From: an uncultured Collinsella sp. | GTDB taxonomy: Bacteria; Actinomycetota; Coriobacteriia; Coriobacteriales; Coriobacteriaceae | Length of the DNA: 64,000 nt | Direction of reading: 5' to 3' | NCBI GenBank assembly: GCA_958352845.1 | Contig: CATWQC010000002.1 | Span: 1 to 64,000 of the forward strand | In this document: in pieces, positions 7,605 to 16,877 of the stretch | Layout: the number at the start of each line of letters is the position of its first letter | Numbering within the stretch: position 1 is the first letter of the stretch | The notes under the pieces: model-generated | Databases searched by the model: none | What the model was told of the DNA's origin: nothing | What the model saw: the letters and a program-made list of their open reading frames with translations, nothing else | Made by a program: the position numbers and the translations under genes

Positions 7605-8951
7605 CTACTCGAAGCTCAGCTGCTCCAGACGATCAAAGACCGTGTCGATACGGGTGAGGAAGTCCCACGGATCAAAGATCTCGTCGAGCTTCTCCTGGCT
7701 GACGGTGCAGCGCGGGTCGGCCTCGAGACGCTCCTTAAAGGTGGGGCCGGAGACACAATCCTGTACCTCGTGCCAGGTTGCCATAGCGTTCTCCTGCACA
7801 ATGGCGTACGCGTCCTCGCGGGTGATGCCCGTGTCGACGAGGGCGAGCAGTACCTTGGAAGAGAAGATGAGGCCGCGGGTCTTATTGAGGTTGGCCATCA
7901 TGCGGGCGGGATACAGCTGCAGGCCGTCGATAACGCGGATGAGGCACTGGAACATGTGGTCGAGGGCGATGAAGCTATCGGCCTGGGCGACGCGCTCGGC
8001 AGAGGAGTGCGAAATGTCACGCTCGTGCCACAGGGCGACGTTATCGAAGGCAACCTGGGCGTTGGACTTCACGACGCGCGACAGACCGCAGACTTTCTCC
8101 ATGGTGATGGGATTGCGCTTGTGCGGCATGGCTGAGCTGCCCTTTTGGCCCTTACGGAACGGCTCCTCGGCCTCGAGCGTATCAGTCTTCTGCAGATTGC
8201 GGACCTCGGTAGCGATGCGCTCGCAGGTGGCTGCGGTGGTGGCGAGAACGCCGGCGAGATAGGCGTGATGGTCGCGGCTGATAACCTGCGTGGACAGCGG
8301 GTCGTGAACCAGGCCCAGGTGCTCGCAGACATACTCCTCGACGAACGGCTCGATGGAGCTGTACGTGCCGACAGCGCCCGAGATAGCACCGAAGGCAACA
8401 TTCTTGCGGGCGTCCTCAAGACGATCCAGATCGCGCTTGAGCTCCCAGGCCCAAGAGCCAAACTTCATGCCGAAGGTCATCGGCTCGGCGTGGATGCCAT
8501 GAGTGCGGCCGGCACAGAGCGTGTTGCGCTCCTCAAAGGCGCGACGCTTGCAAATCTCGCCGAGCTTCTTGACGTCCTCGATGATCAGGTCGCAGGCCTG
8601 GGTGAGCTGGTAGCACAGGGCCGTGTCGCCCAGATCCGAGCTGGTCATGCCATAGTGAACCCAGCGGCTGGGCTTGGGGTCGCCCTCGGGAACATCGGCA
8701 TCGATGTATTCCTTCATGTTGGTCAGAAAGGCAATGACGTCGTGGCGCGTGACTTCCTCGATCTCATCGACCTTCGCCTTCTCAAAGTTGGCATGGTCGC
8801 GGATCCACTGGGCCTCGTCTTTGGAAATACCGATCTTGCCGAGCTCCGCCTGGGCCTCGCAGGCCAGAACCTCGATCTCCTGCCAAATGGCGTACTTGTT
8901 CTCGAGGGAGAAGATGTGTCCCATCTCCGGGCGGGTATAGCGATCGATCAT
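7605..8951 (-). CDS. purB: Adenylosuccinate lyase
   Basis: 448 residues. It splits SAICAR to AICAR and adenylosuccinate to AMP, releasing fumarate both times. The fumarase/aspartase superfamily signature SSAMPHKRNP is at 272-281, and TSSD near 103-106 and AGRTHGIHAEP also match. The ATG at 8951 is chosen because AGGAG sits just upstream; the upstream in-frame extension is not tRNA-free intergenic-like coding sequence. It stands alone rather than next to purC or purA, though purA lies 48 kb away in the same window. Confidence 0.95.
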   Translation of the reverse strand: MIDRYTRPEMGHIFSLENKYAIWQEIEVLACEAQAELGKIGISKDEAQWIRDHANFEKAKVDEIEEVTRHDVIAFLTNMKEYIDADVPEGDPKPSRWVHYGMTSSDLGDTALCYQLTQACDLIIEDVKKLGEICKRRAFEERNTLCAGRTHGIHAEPMTFGMKFGSWAWELKRDLDRLEDARKNVAFGAISGAVGTYSSIEPFVEEYVCEHLGLVHDPLSTQVISRDHHAYLAGVLATTAATCERIATEVRNLQKTDTLEAEEPFRKGQKGSSAMPHKRNPITMEKVCGLSRVVKSNAQVAFDNVALWHERDISHSSAERVAQADSFIALDHMFQCLIRVIDGLQLYPARMMANLNKTRGLIFSSKVLLALVDTGITREDAYAIVQENAMATWHEVQDCVSGPTFKERLEADPRCTVSQEKLDEIFDPWDFLTRIDTVFDRLEQLSFE

Positions 8952-9053
8952 AGCGGCTCCTTTTTGGTTATTGGCACGTTGGTCGTAACCCAACCATTGT
9001 ACCGTGCGCAGGTGCAAGTATGGGCAGCAGGCATTAACCTAACATTTTGGAAT

Positions 9054-9106
9054 TGGAGCGAGCAACGGGACGTCTGCGTTATTTGCTTCGCAAATCCGCA
9101 CCGGCT
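9054..9106. repeat. Direct repeat, first copy, beside tRNA-Gly
   Basis: This 53-base segment recurs at 9186-9237 with one indel and a few substitutions. It begins with a copy of the tRNA-Gly 3' end (TGGAGCG, then CAACGGGAC) read in the same orientation as the real gene at 9378-9452, and contains the hairpin ATTTGCTTCGCAAAT at 9081-9095. Confidence 0.75.
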
Positions 9107-9185
9107 GCGGTCGATCCCCTCGGATTCACGGTGACGATGGGGAAGACTTTGTTGAATTGGCCGTCCCGAGGTCTTCTGTGCTCCA

Positions 9186-9331
9186 TGGAGCGGACAACGG
9201 GACGTCCGCGTATTTGCTTCGCAAATCCGCACCGGCTTCAGGCGCCTGTCGGCGCCTTCGCCTGCTCGCTACAAACGCTTCGCGTTTGCTTAACGCTCGC
9301 ACCCTGGCGGGTTCGAGTCCCGGCGCTTAGT
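9186..9331. repeat. tRNA-linked hairpin-array element, Gly locus
   Basis: In order: a truncated tRNA-Gly 3'-end copy (9186-9203), hairpin ATTTGCTTCGCAAAT (9212-9226), hairpin AGGCGCC/GGCGCCT (9240-9257), hairpin AAACGCTTCGCGTTT (9273-9287), then AACGCTCGCACCCTGGCGGG running into TTCGAGTCCCG. The end is a rightward copy of the tRNA-Gly T-arm, inverted relative to the real gene. Confidence 0.7.
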
Positions 9332-9378
9332 AGTAAAAAGCACGGCAACGTAACGCTGTCGTGCTTGTGCTTTTTACT
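9332..9378 (-). terminator. tRNA-Gly terminator within a 47-bp palindrome
   Basis: AGTAAAAAGCAC (9332-9343) is repeated inverted at 9367-9378, with a nested stem AAGCACGRCA. Reading leftward the nested stem is followed by TTTTTACT, a usable intrinsic terminator. Confidence 0.75.
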
Positions 9379-9452
9379 GGAGCGGGCAACGGGACTCGAA
9401 CCCGCGAGTGTCAGCTTGGGAAGCTGATGCCTTACCACTTGGCGATGCCCGC
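9378..9452 (-). tRNA. tRNA-Gly (anticodon TCC)
   Basis: Full cloverleaf on the leftward strand: acceptor GCGGGCA/TGCCCGC, anticodon loop CTTCCCA (anticodon TCC), T-loop GGTTCGAGTCC. Discriminator T and an encoded CCA (9380-9378). It decodes GGA and GGG. Its T-arm and acceptor sequence is partly copied three times in the 330 bases downstream. Confidence 0.95.
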
Positions 9453-9465
9453 ATATGTGGGGGAT

Positions 9466-9495
9466 AGTATAACGCGGTTGTCTTGTTCGATACAA
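9466..9495 (-). promoter_or_regulatory. tRNA-Gly promoter
   Basis: Leftward TTGTAT (9495-9490), an 18-base spacer and TATACT (9471-9466), ending 14 bases before the tRNA. Confidence 0.7.
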
Positions 9496-9749
9496 GGGTG
9501 TCGATGCTTGTTTTAGCTGTGGAGAATCGTTTGAAAACCGCGCCAATTGTGGAGATGAGGACCTTTGTCTTTCTTTTCTTACCATCTTCTACCTGCACTT
9601 TTATCTGATTGTTGTATTTGAGCTCGATTTGTCAGAAATCGGGCAAGCTTTTGGTCAGGCTCCGGTACTTACCCGCATGAACCTCGGGGGTAGCCTCATC
9701 CTACGCGTCGCAACCTCCCCATGCGGCGCACGAGGGATAAGGAGCAGCC
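9472..9749. other. Intergenic region before the adhesin gene
   Basis: About 280 bases hold the tRNA-Gly promoter at the left and AAGGAG before the adhesin start at the right. I see no second gene, no clear riboswitch core and no strong sigma-A promoter for the adhesin. Two leftward-reading CTCCACA motifs near 9518-9560 resemble partial DnaA boxes but are probably chance. Confidence 0.5.
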
Positions 9750-12700
9750 ATGTCCAACGCACCCATGCACTCTGTCCACAGCGCAATCGCAACAGGTCCG
9801 CTGCTCCTGCTCCTCTTCCTGCTTTTCGGCTGCCTGGCACCGGGAGCCGCATTTGCCGTCGATGGCTACGACCAGCTCGGCTTCCGCACTATTAGCGATG
9901 ATTGTGGGCCCTTCTTCATCGGCAAGTATGAAGCTCAAGACACCTCAATTGCCTACTGCATGAACCAGGAGCGCCCCGGCCCCACCAAACCGGGCGGCCC
10001 ATGGCTCAACTTTGATCAAGGCTGGGTGTGGCTCGACGACGAGTTCGCGGCAATCGTTTGTCACGGATATCCCACCACCACGTCGTTTGGCGGTTACCAT
10101 CTTTCACCCGATCGCGCCCGCGCCGCCACCCAGCTTGCCGTATGGATGCTCAACGGCACTACCCATGTCGACGGCACCTACTCCTACACGACCGCTCAGG
10201 GTAAAACCAAGAGCGGACACTTTACCGCCGACAATGAAGTCGTGGCGGCTGCGCGGTGGCTCCACGACAGCGCAAAATCAGGAAGCATCAAAGCCGCTCC
10301 GCACCGCGCGCGACGCTATCTAGGGGCCGTATCGGGCGGCAGCAAACGTCAAGACATGCTCTATGTACTGCCGGCGGTCTCTGTTTCCTTCCAAAAGCAG
10401 TCTGCTAACACCGTTATTACCAGCGGAAACAATACCTATCAGTTTACCGGGGCAACATTCGATATTTTTGAGAGCGCCAGCGGCGCGCGTGTCGGCACCA
10501 TCAAGATGGACAGCAACGGTCGAGCGCAAGCAACACTTCTGCCCAACACGGCATACTACCTAGTTGAAACGAAGGCGCCGGCCGGCTATGTCCCCCGCCA
10601 CGATCGTATTGCCTTTACCACGGGGAATGACGGCGGGCGGGCCGCCATTGATGAACAGCCCGGCACCATCAATCTGCGTATCGTAAAACTCGATGCCGCG
10701 ACGAATGCCGGCCCCCAGGTGGGATCTTCACTCGCAGGAGCAGAGTTCACGTGTGTGTCGCAATCAACCCCTGGATGGGCACAAATCCTCACGACCGACG
10801 AAAGCGGTCGGGCCACCCTCGCCGATGTCCCCTTAGGAACCTTTACCATCTACGAATCAAAAGCCCCCGAGGGCTACCTGCCATCCAACGACAGCTGGAC
10901 CTATACCGTTGGAGCCGACCAACTCGGCGATTCAGGCGTGGTCGAGATCGAATCTCGCGTTTCCGATATCCCCATTGCGTTTAACCTTGAGATTTCCAAA
11001 TTCAAGGATTACGGCAATAGCGACCAATCCGGCCTGGAGCAGCCGGCGGGTGGTGTTGTCTTTGAGGTTGTCAGCAACAGCTCTCAGCAGGTTGTTGGCA
11101 CACTGACCACAAACATCTATGGCTTTGCCTCCACCAAAGATCAGCCCGAAGCATGGTTCGGCACAGGCAAGCGACCCGCCGGTGTCCACGGAGCCGTCCC
11201 ATACGACCGTGCCGGCTACACGGTTCGCGAGGTTCCGGAAACCGTCCCCGAGGGTTTTAAACGTGCAGGGGAATGGACCGTCGGGGCCAATCAGATTTCC
11301 GACGGCGCCGAGCTTCAATATATCGTAGACAACCACGCTCTGTCGACGCATCTCCAGATTGTAAAACGCGATGCCCAAACAGGCGCTTCTGTTCCCCTAG
11401 CCGGATTCACCTTCCAACTCCTCGACAGCAATCACGAACCTGTCTCACAAACTTGCTGGTATCCAGCACATAACGTAATGGACACCTTTACGACTGACGC
11501 GACCGGGACCGTCACACTGCCCGAATCGCTCGTGCCGGGCACCTATTATGTACGTGAAACCTCGGCCAAAGAGCCCTATCTTGTCGGCGAAGAGATCGAG
11601 GTAAACATACCCGCCGACATGAACCTAACGCCCGTTGCAATCGCCTCGTATTATGACCACGCCGCGACCGGAAACATCAGGATCGTTAAAACCGATGCCG
11701 TAGACGGCAGCAGCCTCGCGGGCGCCGTCTTTGAGATCCGTGCCTCGGGTGATATCGTGCGCCCCGACGGTAGCATTGCCGCGCTCGACGGTGAGACTGT
11801 CGCTACCGTCACGACGGATGAAACTGGAGAAGCACGCGCGGACAACCTCCCGCTGGGACCTGGCGCCGCACGCTACGAGGTTGTCGAGACTCAAGCGCCG
11901 GCAGGCTTCTTGCTCGATCGGACAACCCATATTGTCGACCTTACTTATGCCGACCAGAAAACACCCGTTGTAGAAGCACGGCTTAACGTATCCGACGATT
12001 ACACCAAAGTTGATATCTCCAAGGTCGATGCAAGCGGCGAGCAGGAAGTGGAAGGCGCACAGCTCACCTTATATGGTCCCGATAAAACCGAAATAGACTC
12101 CTGGACCTCATCCGACAAGCCGCACCGCGTCGAACATCTTGCACCCGGCACCTACTCGTTGCGCGAAATGATGTCTCCGCGGACCTATGACCTTGCCGAG
12201 GAGATAACGTTTGAAATAAAGGATACGGGAGAAGTCCAATCCGTCGCGATGAAGGATGCGCCCATCGAGATCAAAGGACAGGTCGACAAGCGTCAGGAGC
12301 TTGTCCAACCTATCGGAAAGGGTCTGCTGGCCAACGGAGATGGTAAAAATCGCGCCGCGACGCAAACTAATACGGATGGACTTTTCTCCTATACCATCGA
12401 CGCTCGAAACGATTCCGCTACTTGGGTTGATGAGTTTACGATTACCGATGATCTTGAGTGCGCCAAAGACGGCACGGCGAGATTCATCTCAATCGAAACC
12501 CCCGTCGCCATCGGCGACCTCAACGGTCTGTGCAACGTGTGGTATCGCACGACGCCGTTGGACTCGACAGACGTCGATGAGCCGGCGAACGCGACACTTG
12601 ACGATGGACACGAAAATCCTTGGCTTGAGTCCGACGAAGTAAAAGAGAGCCTTGGTGAGGACTGCCGCCTCGTCGATTACGACGGCTGGCGCCTCTGGAA

Positions 12701-13181
12701 GGCGGATGTCTCGACCACGGAATCCACCACACTCGAGGCGGAAGAGCTCGACCTTGCATCCAATACCGTCGTAACAGGCATTCGAATTGAATACGGTGCG
12801 GTAGCCGCCGACTTTACGACTCGAAGCGATGCGGATTCTTGGACCCGCGATGATCTCAAAGATGAGCACGACGACCTTGACGATGCCAAAGCAATCCTTG
12901 GCACAGACGCTCGGGGCGCAGTCGTACACATGCAGGCAACGTCGGCTTATACGCCCCAAACCGCACTCACCAACAGCGCGCGCGTCGATCTTTGCCGCAA
13001 CGGTGGCGGCGATAAACTTGAGTCACATGACGAGGACAGCGTCATTCAACGCTGTACCCTACCGCAGGACCTACCGGCAACAGGATCAGTTCCCATCGCC
13101 GCTTGCATCACCGCGCTCCTGACCTCGGGTACCGCAGCCCTATGGTTCGCTCGCCTTAGGTCGATCCCAAAGAAGCGCTAG
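9750..13181 (+). CDS. Cell-wall-anchored thioester-domain adhesin with repeated Cna-B/SpaA-type domains
   Basis: 1143 residues. A signal peptide (about 1-36, ending AAFA) is followed by a thioester (TQXA) domain whose expected bond partners are C70 in IAYCMN and Q128 in ATQLAVW; such domains bind host surfaces covalently. Then come several SpaA/Cna-B-like repeats, each with the ETKAPAGY/ESKAPEGY/ETQAPAGF-type end that supplies the isopeptide Glu, a more divergent C-terminal domain (about 845-1100), and the sorting signal LPATG at 1108 with hydrophobic segment and basic tail. It would be exported, cross-linked internally and attached to peptidoglycan by sortase. No sortase is nearby. AAGGAG precedes the ATG. 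It is a single-gene unit between tRNA-Gly and a bidirectional terminator. Confidence 0.9.
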   Translation: MSNAPMHSVHSAIATGPLLLLLFLLFGCLAPGAAFAVDGYDQLGFRTISDDCGPFFIGKYEAQDTSIAYCMNQERPGPTKPGGPWLNFDQGWVWLDDEFAAIVCHGYPTTTSFGGYHLSPDRARAATQLAVWMLNGTTHVDGTYSYTTAQGKTKSGHFTADNEVVAAARWLHDSAKSGSIKAAPHRARRYLGAVSGGSKRQDMLYVLPAVSVSFQKQSANTVITSGNNTYQFTGATFDIFESASGARVGTIKMDSNGRAQATLLPNTAYYLVETKAPAGYVPRHDRIAFTTGNDGGRAAIDEQPGTINLRIVKLDAATNAGPQVGSSLAGAEFTCVSQSTPGWAQILTTDESGRATLADVPLGTFTIYESKAPEGYLPSNDSWTYTVGADQLGDSGVVEIESRVSDIPIAFNLEISKFKDYGNSDQSGLEQPAGGVVFEVVSNSSQQVVGTLTTNIYGFASTKDQPEAWFGTGKRPAGVHGAVPYDRAGYTVREVPETVPEGFKRAGEWTVGANQISDGAELQYIVDNHALSTHLQIVKRDAQTGASVPLAGFTFQLLDSNHEPVSQTCWYPAHNVMDTFTTDATGTVTLPESLVPGTYYVRETSAKEPYLVGEEIEVNIPADMNLTPVAIASYYDHAATGNIRIVKTDAVDGSSLAGAVFEIRASGDIVRPDGSIAALDGETVATVTTDETGEARADNLPLGPGAARYEVVETQAPAGFLLDRTTHIVDLTYADQKTPVVEARLNVSDDYTKVDISKVDASGEQEVEGAQLTLYGPDKTEIDSWTSSDKPHRVEHLAPGTYSLREMMSPRTYDLAEEITFEIKDTGEVQSVAMKDAPIEIKGQVDKRQELVQPIGKGLLANGDGKNRAATQTNTDGLFSYTIDARNDSATWVDEFTITDDLECAKDGTARFISIETPVAIGDLNGLCNVWYRTTPLDSTDVDEPANATLDDGHENPWLESDEVKESLGEDCRLVDYDGWRLWKADVSTTESTTLEAEELDLASNTVVTGIRIEYGAVAADFTTRSDADSWTRDDLKDEHDDLDDAKAILGTDARGAVVHMQATSAYTPQTALTNSARVDLCRNGGGDKLESHDEDSVIQRCTLPQDLPATGSVPIAACITALLTSGTAALWFARLRSIPKKR

Positions 13182-13190
13182 CGCGATGAA

Positions 13191-13226
13191 AAAGCGGGCG
13201 AGCCAGTCCCCTGGCTCGCCCGCTTT
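13191..13226. terminator. Bidirectional terminator between the adhesin and the M28-like operon
   Basis: A perfect 16-bp stem (13191-13206 with 13211-13226) around a TCCC loop. T runs follow on both strands (TTTC rightward, TTTTTC leftward), serving two convergent genes. Confidence 0.88.
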
Positions 13227-13247
13227 CAATCATTTAAATCGCCGCAT

Positions 13248-13466
13248 CTACTCTGCAGACGAAGATCCACCATCAACGATTGCCTGCTCGGACTCAGGAA
13301 TCCCATCGGCACCCGTACTCTGTTCTTGCTCCACCTCTTCGCTGATTGCGGAGGCGGGGGTCGAGCCCTTTGCACCCACGATGTAGGCAGCCCCAAATCC
13401 TAACGCAATGGCAATCAAGGTCAAAATCACGTAGACAGGCCAATGGCGCTTAATATACGAAAACAC
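13248..13466 (-). CDS. Small single-TM protein, second gene of the M28-like operon
   Basis: 72 residues from a GTG with GGAG five bases upstream. A short basic N-terminus, one TM segment (about 9-32) and an acidic Ser/Glu-rich tail predict an inner-membrane protein with its tail outside. It begins 21 bases after the M28-like gene and shares its transcript, so it may be its partner. No family recognised. Confidence 0.7.
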   Translation of the reverse strand: MFSYIKRHWPVYVILTLIAIALGFGAAYIVGAKGSTPASAISEEVEQEQSTGADGIPESEQAIVDGGSSSAE

Positions 13467-13487
13467 GTTGACTCCTTAGAGCTCCGT

Positions 13488-16400
13488 CTACGAACGGCGG
13501 ATAACCTCGGTCACGACCTCGGATACCGTAGCAATGTTCGTCGGGTTGACATTGTGGGGCAGGTCGTCCTCGGTACGAGCGCAAGCCAGACGCGTGCCGT
13601 CCACGCCGGCGATGGTAAGGGCTCGGCGGCTCGCCTCGAGCGCAGCATAGGCATCGGTCTTGGCATAGGGCATCTCGAGCGCGCCACAATCGACATGGAA
13701 CGACTTGCAGACCTTGCTGACCAGGTTCATGATGCGGCGATCGCCCTTGAGCAGTTGTTGTTCGCCCTCGACCGTCACCACCGAAAGCCTACCGGCGCCG
13801 ACGGATTCAAGATTGATAAAGAATACGCCGCGGAGCTTATCGCGATGCGAAGCCAAGAAGGCCTTCATGCCAGCGCCATCACAATCCGAGGCGCCCGTTG
13901 CCACAAACCAGATATCGTGACCGAGCAGCTCATCATCGCCCATAGAGGCGACAGCCGAGAGCATATCTTCGGAAGAAGCGCCATCGGAAGACGTAGCGCC
14001 ACCCTTCCAGCCATCGTTATCGTCCTCGAAGTTATCCCACGAACCGATACCGCGACCGGACTTCTTGGCATCGTAATCGTCTTCGACGCCCAGCCAGTCA
14101 CTCATGCTGTCCTGCTCGTTTTTCTTTTTACGGCCGAACAGACCACCCAGGCCGCGCTTACGAGACTTGGGTGCCGCCGGGGCGGGAGCCGAAATGGTCT
14201 CGATCGGCTGTGCGCCCGACGCAACGGGCATAGGAGGCGCAACGGGTGCCGATGTGGGTTCGGGGCCCTGGGCAGTAGCAAAGGGATCGTTGACCTGTGC
14301 GGAGGGGTCGGGAAGGTCGAACAGCGACGTGCGAGACGCAACGTTTGCCTGCTTCATAGACGGCAGCGACGGATCGGGGACCGAAGCCAGCGGAGACGAG
14401 GAAGGTGCAGGCGACGGTGCCGACGCCGGATCGGGAACATTCATCTGCGGGCGCGGCGATGCCTGGGAGGAAATCTGGGCCATAAGGGAATCGACCGTTT
14501 CGTCCTGGGTGGGAGCGACATTGGCAACCGTGGCACCGGAACCACTCGGGGTCGGCATGGTGAAAATCTGCGTGGAATAAGGCCTCGACTCATCCGTCTC
14601 GGGAGTCTCGGAAACCGCAGGCACTTCCTCCTGCTCGACCTCGGTCGAATCATCTTGCTCGGCTGCCGCGTATTGCTCTTCGTCAGAGTTGGCCTCGACG
14701 GGCTCGTCCTCGGCGGCATCTTGGATTTCGGCAGCATCAACAGGCTCGTCATCGTCTGCCGCGTCGCCCTGCTCATCGGAAACAGGAAGGGGCTCGGCAA
14801 TCGCGGTGCCCTGTTTTTCAAACGTTATCGTGGAATCGAACTGCGCGGCATCAAACGACATGGTGCTATCGACGTGCTGCTGAGCCTCGAAAGACGTCGT
14901 CGCTTCAACAACATCCGCGGACGCCGGTTGCTGGGACTCAAAGGACGTTGTAGCTTCGGCGGCTTCGACGGGCGCGGACTGCATAGCCTCGTTCTGCTCG
15001 AACTCTTGCGCCGCGAGCTCACGTGCCGCCTCGGCTGCCTGCTGCTGAGCGATAGCCTCCTGCTCGGCAGCCTCGCGTGCGGCAGCGCGCTTCTCCTCGA
15101 AATCGTCGACAAATTTCTTGCCCTTTGCAAACGCACCCTTAAAGAAGTTGGAAGCGCTGGCGCCAATCGACGAGAACGCGGATGCAATGTCGGCATGCGG
15201 CGTTGCCGCGGGAATCTCGGCCGAGAAATCAGTATCGCTCTCGTAAGACACGCGCCTCGGCTGTTCAACGTAATCGTCGTCAGACTCGTCCGCAACGTCT
15301 TGCGCCGGTGCGGCGGGAGCCAAAATGTCCAGTCCTGCCGCGGGATCGAACGCGGACACCGCCTCGGGATCGGCAACGGCAGCGGTAACCGCGGCAGACT
15401 CATCATCCGCAGCGACAACGGGCGCAGGCGCAGCCACGACGGGGGCAGGCTCGGGCTCAAACGTTGGCTCCTCGCCCTCCTCGTAATCGAGCGTGCAGGA
15501 CTCGGGAAGCATTCCGAGCGCACGGATGGCATCCGAACCAAAGCGGATGTTGCCGGCGGCGTTGCGATAGAGCTTGGGCTCGGGCTCGGCAGACTCCTCC
15601 GCCGGCTCGGCAGCGGGAACCTCGTCATTGAACTCTTCGGCTTGGGCAGCCTGATTCCGATCCTCAGGCACGATAGCGCCGATCAGCGTCTCGTCGGCAG
15701 ACGCACCCTCAAAGCCCTCGATTTGCTCGTCGAAAGCCTCACCCTGTTCGGGCTCGGTCTGAGCGTCGGGAGCAATCGGCTGACCGAATTCGTCCTCGGC
15801 GTAGGTAGGCTCTTCATACTCGATGGTGTTGCCGTAGTCGTTTTGCTGCTGGGCCGCGGCATATTCCGCCGCTGCGCGCGCCATTTCCTCGGCACGACGC
15901 TTCTGCTCCCCAAAATAGGTATCGAACGGAACATCGTCGGGAAACTCGTTTTCGCCCTGGAAGGGAGCAACGTTGTCCATAACGCCGAGCATAGCGGCGA
16001 CAGAAGACTTGTTGCACACCGCGCCAGACGTATAGGGAAGAATGTGGCGGTTAGAGATGATGTTTACCGCGTTGGCGAGTGCAACGAGGGAAGCGGGGAT
16101 CGCGACAATCCACAGCAGAACCTTGAGCGCGCCGGGGAGCGGCAGAATACGCAGGATGGCAACGGCAGCGGGGGCAACCGTGGCAACGGGCAACAGCTTG
16201 GCGATGAGCGCACGATACGAAGCATAAGGCTCGCGGGCGAGCAGCTCAGCACGGGGAGAGTCGTAGTGTGCGACAACGACCACCGGGCGGTTACGCGGGG
16301 ACGCGAGCGGGCCCGAGGCCTTGTGGTAGGCGATGACATTTTGGCTCACGCCCGTCTTGCCCAGGCGCGAAACCACGGGGTGGCCCGTGCGCTCGAGCAC

Positions 16401-16679
16401 GTAAAGAACGGCGCCGACAATGGCCAGCAAGGTGCCGACCAAGCCGATACCGCCGCCGATGCCCATCAGCAGGGCGCCGGCAAACGCAAGAATACCGGTA
16501 ACGGCAAATGCCAACCTACTGGGCGCCGGGGCATTGAACTCCTGAACCTCGGGGTCAAAGCCGTGGTTGCGGAAGATCTGAGCGATATCTTCGGCAGCCA
16601 AGCGCTCTTCTTCGCTGCATGCCGGCGTAATGCCGGTGTTCTGCAGCAGGTGGTTAATATAGTTCTGGGTGTTCGCCAT
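13488..16679 (-). CDS. Membrane M28-like peptidase homologue with a ~670-residue acidic insert; possibly inactive
   Basis: 1063 residues from ATG 16679 (GGAG five bases upstream). Four hydrophobic segments lie at about 57-95 and 160-205. Between them RPVVVVAHYDSPR (H138, D140) matches the first M28 metal motif. After GAVCNKSSVAAML (219-231), where M28 enzymes have GADDN, comes an Ala/Glu/Pro-rich, highly acidic low-complexity region from about 245 to 915. The last 147 residues resume an M28-like core (IWFVATGASDCDG, FFINLESVG, LPHNVNPTNI). The bridging Asp is Cys222 and the catalytic Glu pair is not obvious, so it may be a pseudoenzyme; the final His may be kept. The insert could be a flexible tether. 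It sits first in an operon with a 72-residue TM protein. Confidence 0.75.
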   Translation of the reverse strand: MANTQNYINHLLQNTGITPACSEEERLAAEDIAQIFRNHGFDPEVQEFNAPAPSRLAFAVTGILAFAGALLMGIGGGIGLVGTLLAIVGAVLYVLERTGHPVVSRLGKTGVSQNVIAYHKASGPLASPRNRPVVVVAHYDSPRAELLAREPYASYRALIAKLLPVATVAPAAVAILRILPLPGALKVLLWIVAIPASLVALANAVNIISNRHILPYTSGAVCNKSSVAAMLGVMDNVAPFQGENEFPDDVPFDTYFGEQKRRAEEMARAAAEYAAAQQQNDYGNTIEYEEPTYAEDEFGQPIAPDAQTEPEQGEAFDEQIEGFEGASADETLIGAIVPEDRNQAAQAEEFNDEVPAAEPAEESAEPEPKLYRNAAGNIRFGSDAIRALGMLPESCTLDYEEGEEPTFEPEPAPVVAAPAPVVAADDESAAVTAAVADPEAVSAFDPAAGLDILAPAAPAQDVADESDDDYVEQPRRVSYESDTDFSAEIPAATPHADIASAFSSIGASASNFFKGAFAKGKKFVDDFEEKRAAAREAAEQEAIAQQQAAEAARELAAQEFEQNEAMQSAPVEAAEATTSFESQQPASADVVEATTSFEAQQHVDSTMSFDAAQFDSTITFEKQGTAIAEPLPVSDEQGDAADDDEPVDAAEIQDAAEDEPVEANSDEEQYAAAEQDDSTEVEQEEVPAVSETPETDESRPYSTQIFTMPTPSGSGATVANVAPTQDETVDSLMAQISSQASPRPQMNVPDPASAPSPAPSSSPLASVPDPSLPSMKQANVASRTSLFDLPDPSAQVNDPFATAQGPEPTSAPVAPPMPVASGAQPIETISAPAPAAPKSRKRGLGGLFGRKKKNEQDSMSDWLGVEDDYDAKKSGRGIGSWDNFEDDNDGWKGGATSSDGASSEDMLSAVASMGDDELLGHDIWFVATGASDCDGAGMKAFLASHRDKLRGVFFINLESVGAGRLSVVTVEGEQQLLKGDRRIMNLVSKVCKSFHVDCGALEMPYAKTDAYAALEASRRALTIAGVDGTRLACARTEDDLPHNVNPTNIATVSEVVTEVIRRS

Positions 16680-16747
16680 GTGCGCTCCACATCCATAATC
16701 CGACAAATAGGCCCAATGCATGCACATTAGAACCGTATATAGTCGAA

Positions 16748-16753
16748 AGTATA
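16748..16753 (-). promoter_or_regulatory. Possible -10 box for the M28-like operon
   Basis: TATACT reads leftward about 70 bases before the gene, in the 198-base divergent region shared with the WYL gene. No good -35 is seen. Confidence 0.35.
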
Positions 16754-16877
16754 CCCCGAGCGAGCGCAAACGACCGAATTCGGGCCATCTTAACGCCCCG
16801 AGCGGACAAGGATATAGCCTAATCTCCATATCGGACTAAAATCATGGCAGCAAACCACCTTCTCATGCGAGGACTCT

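Noticed and set aside
9047..9427. 126-residue rightward open frame in the tRNA-Gly repeat region
   Set aside because: It covers the hairpin array and the antisense of tRNA-Gly; not a gene.
9600..9749. Possible cyclic-di-GMP or other riboswitch before the adhesin gene
   Set aside because: I looked for the GEMM core and other conserved riboswitch motifs and found none convincing.
13443..16730. 1095-residue rightward open frame opposite the M28-like gene
   Set aside because: It is Arg/Gly/Leu-rich low complexity produced by reading the Ala/Glu-rich insert backwards; the leftward frame has TM helices, a ribosome-binding site and M28 motifs.
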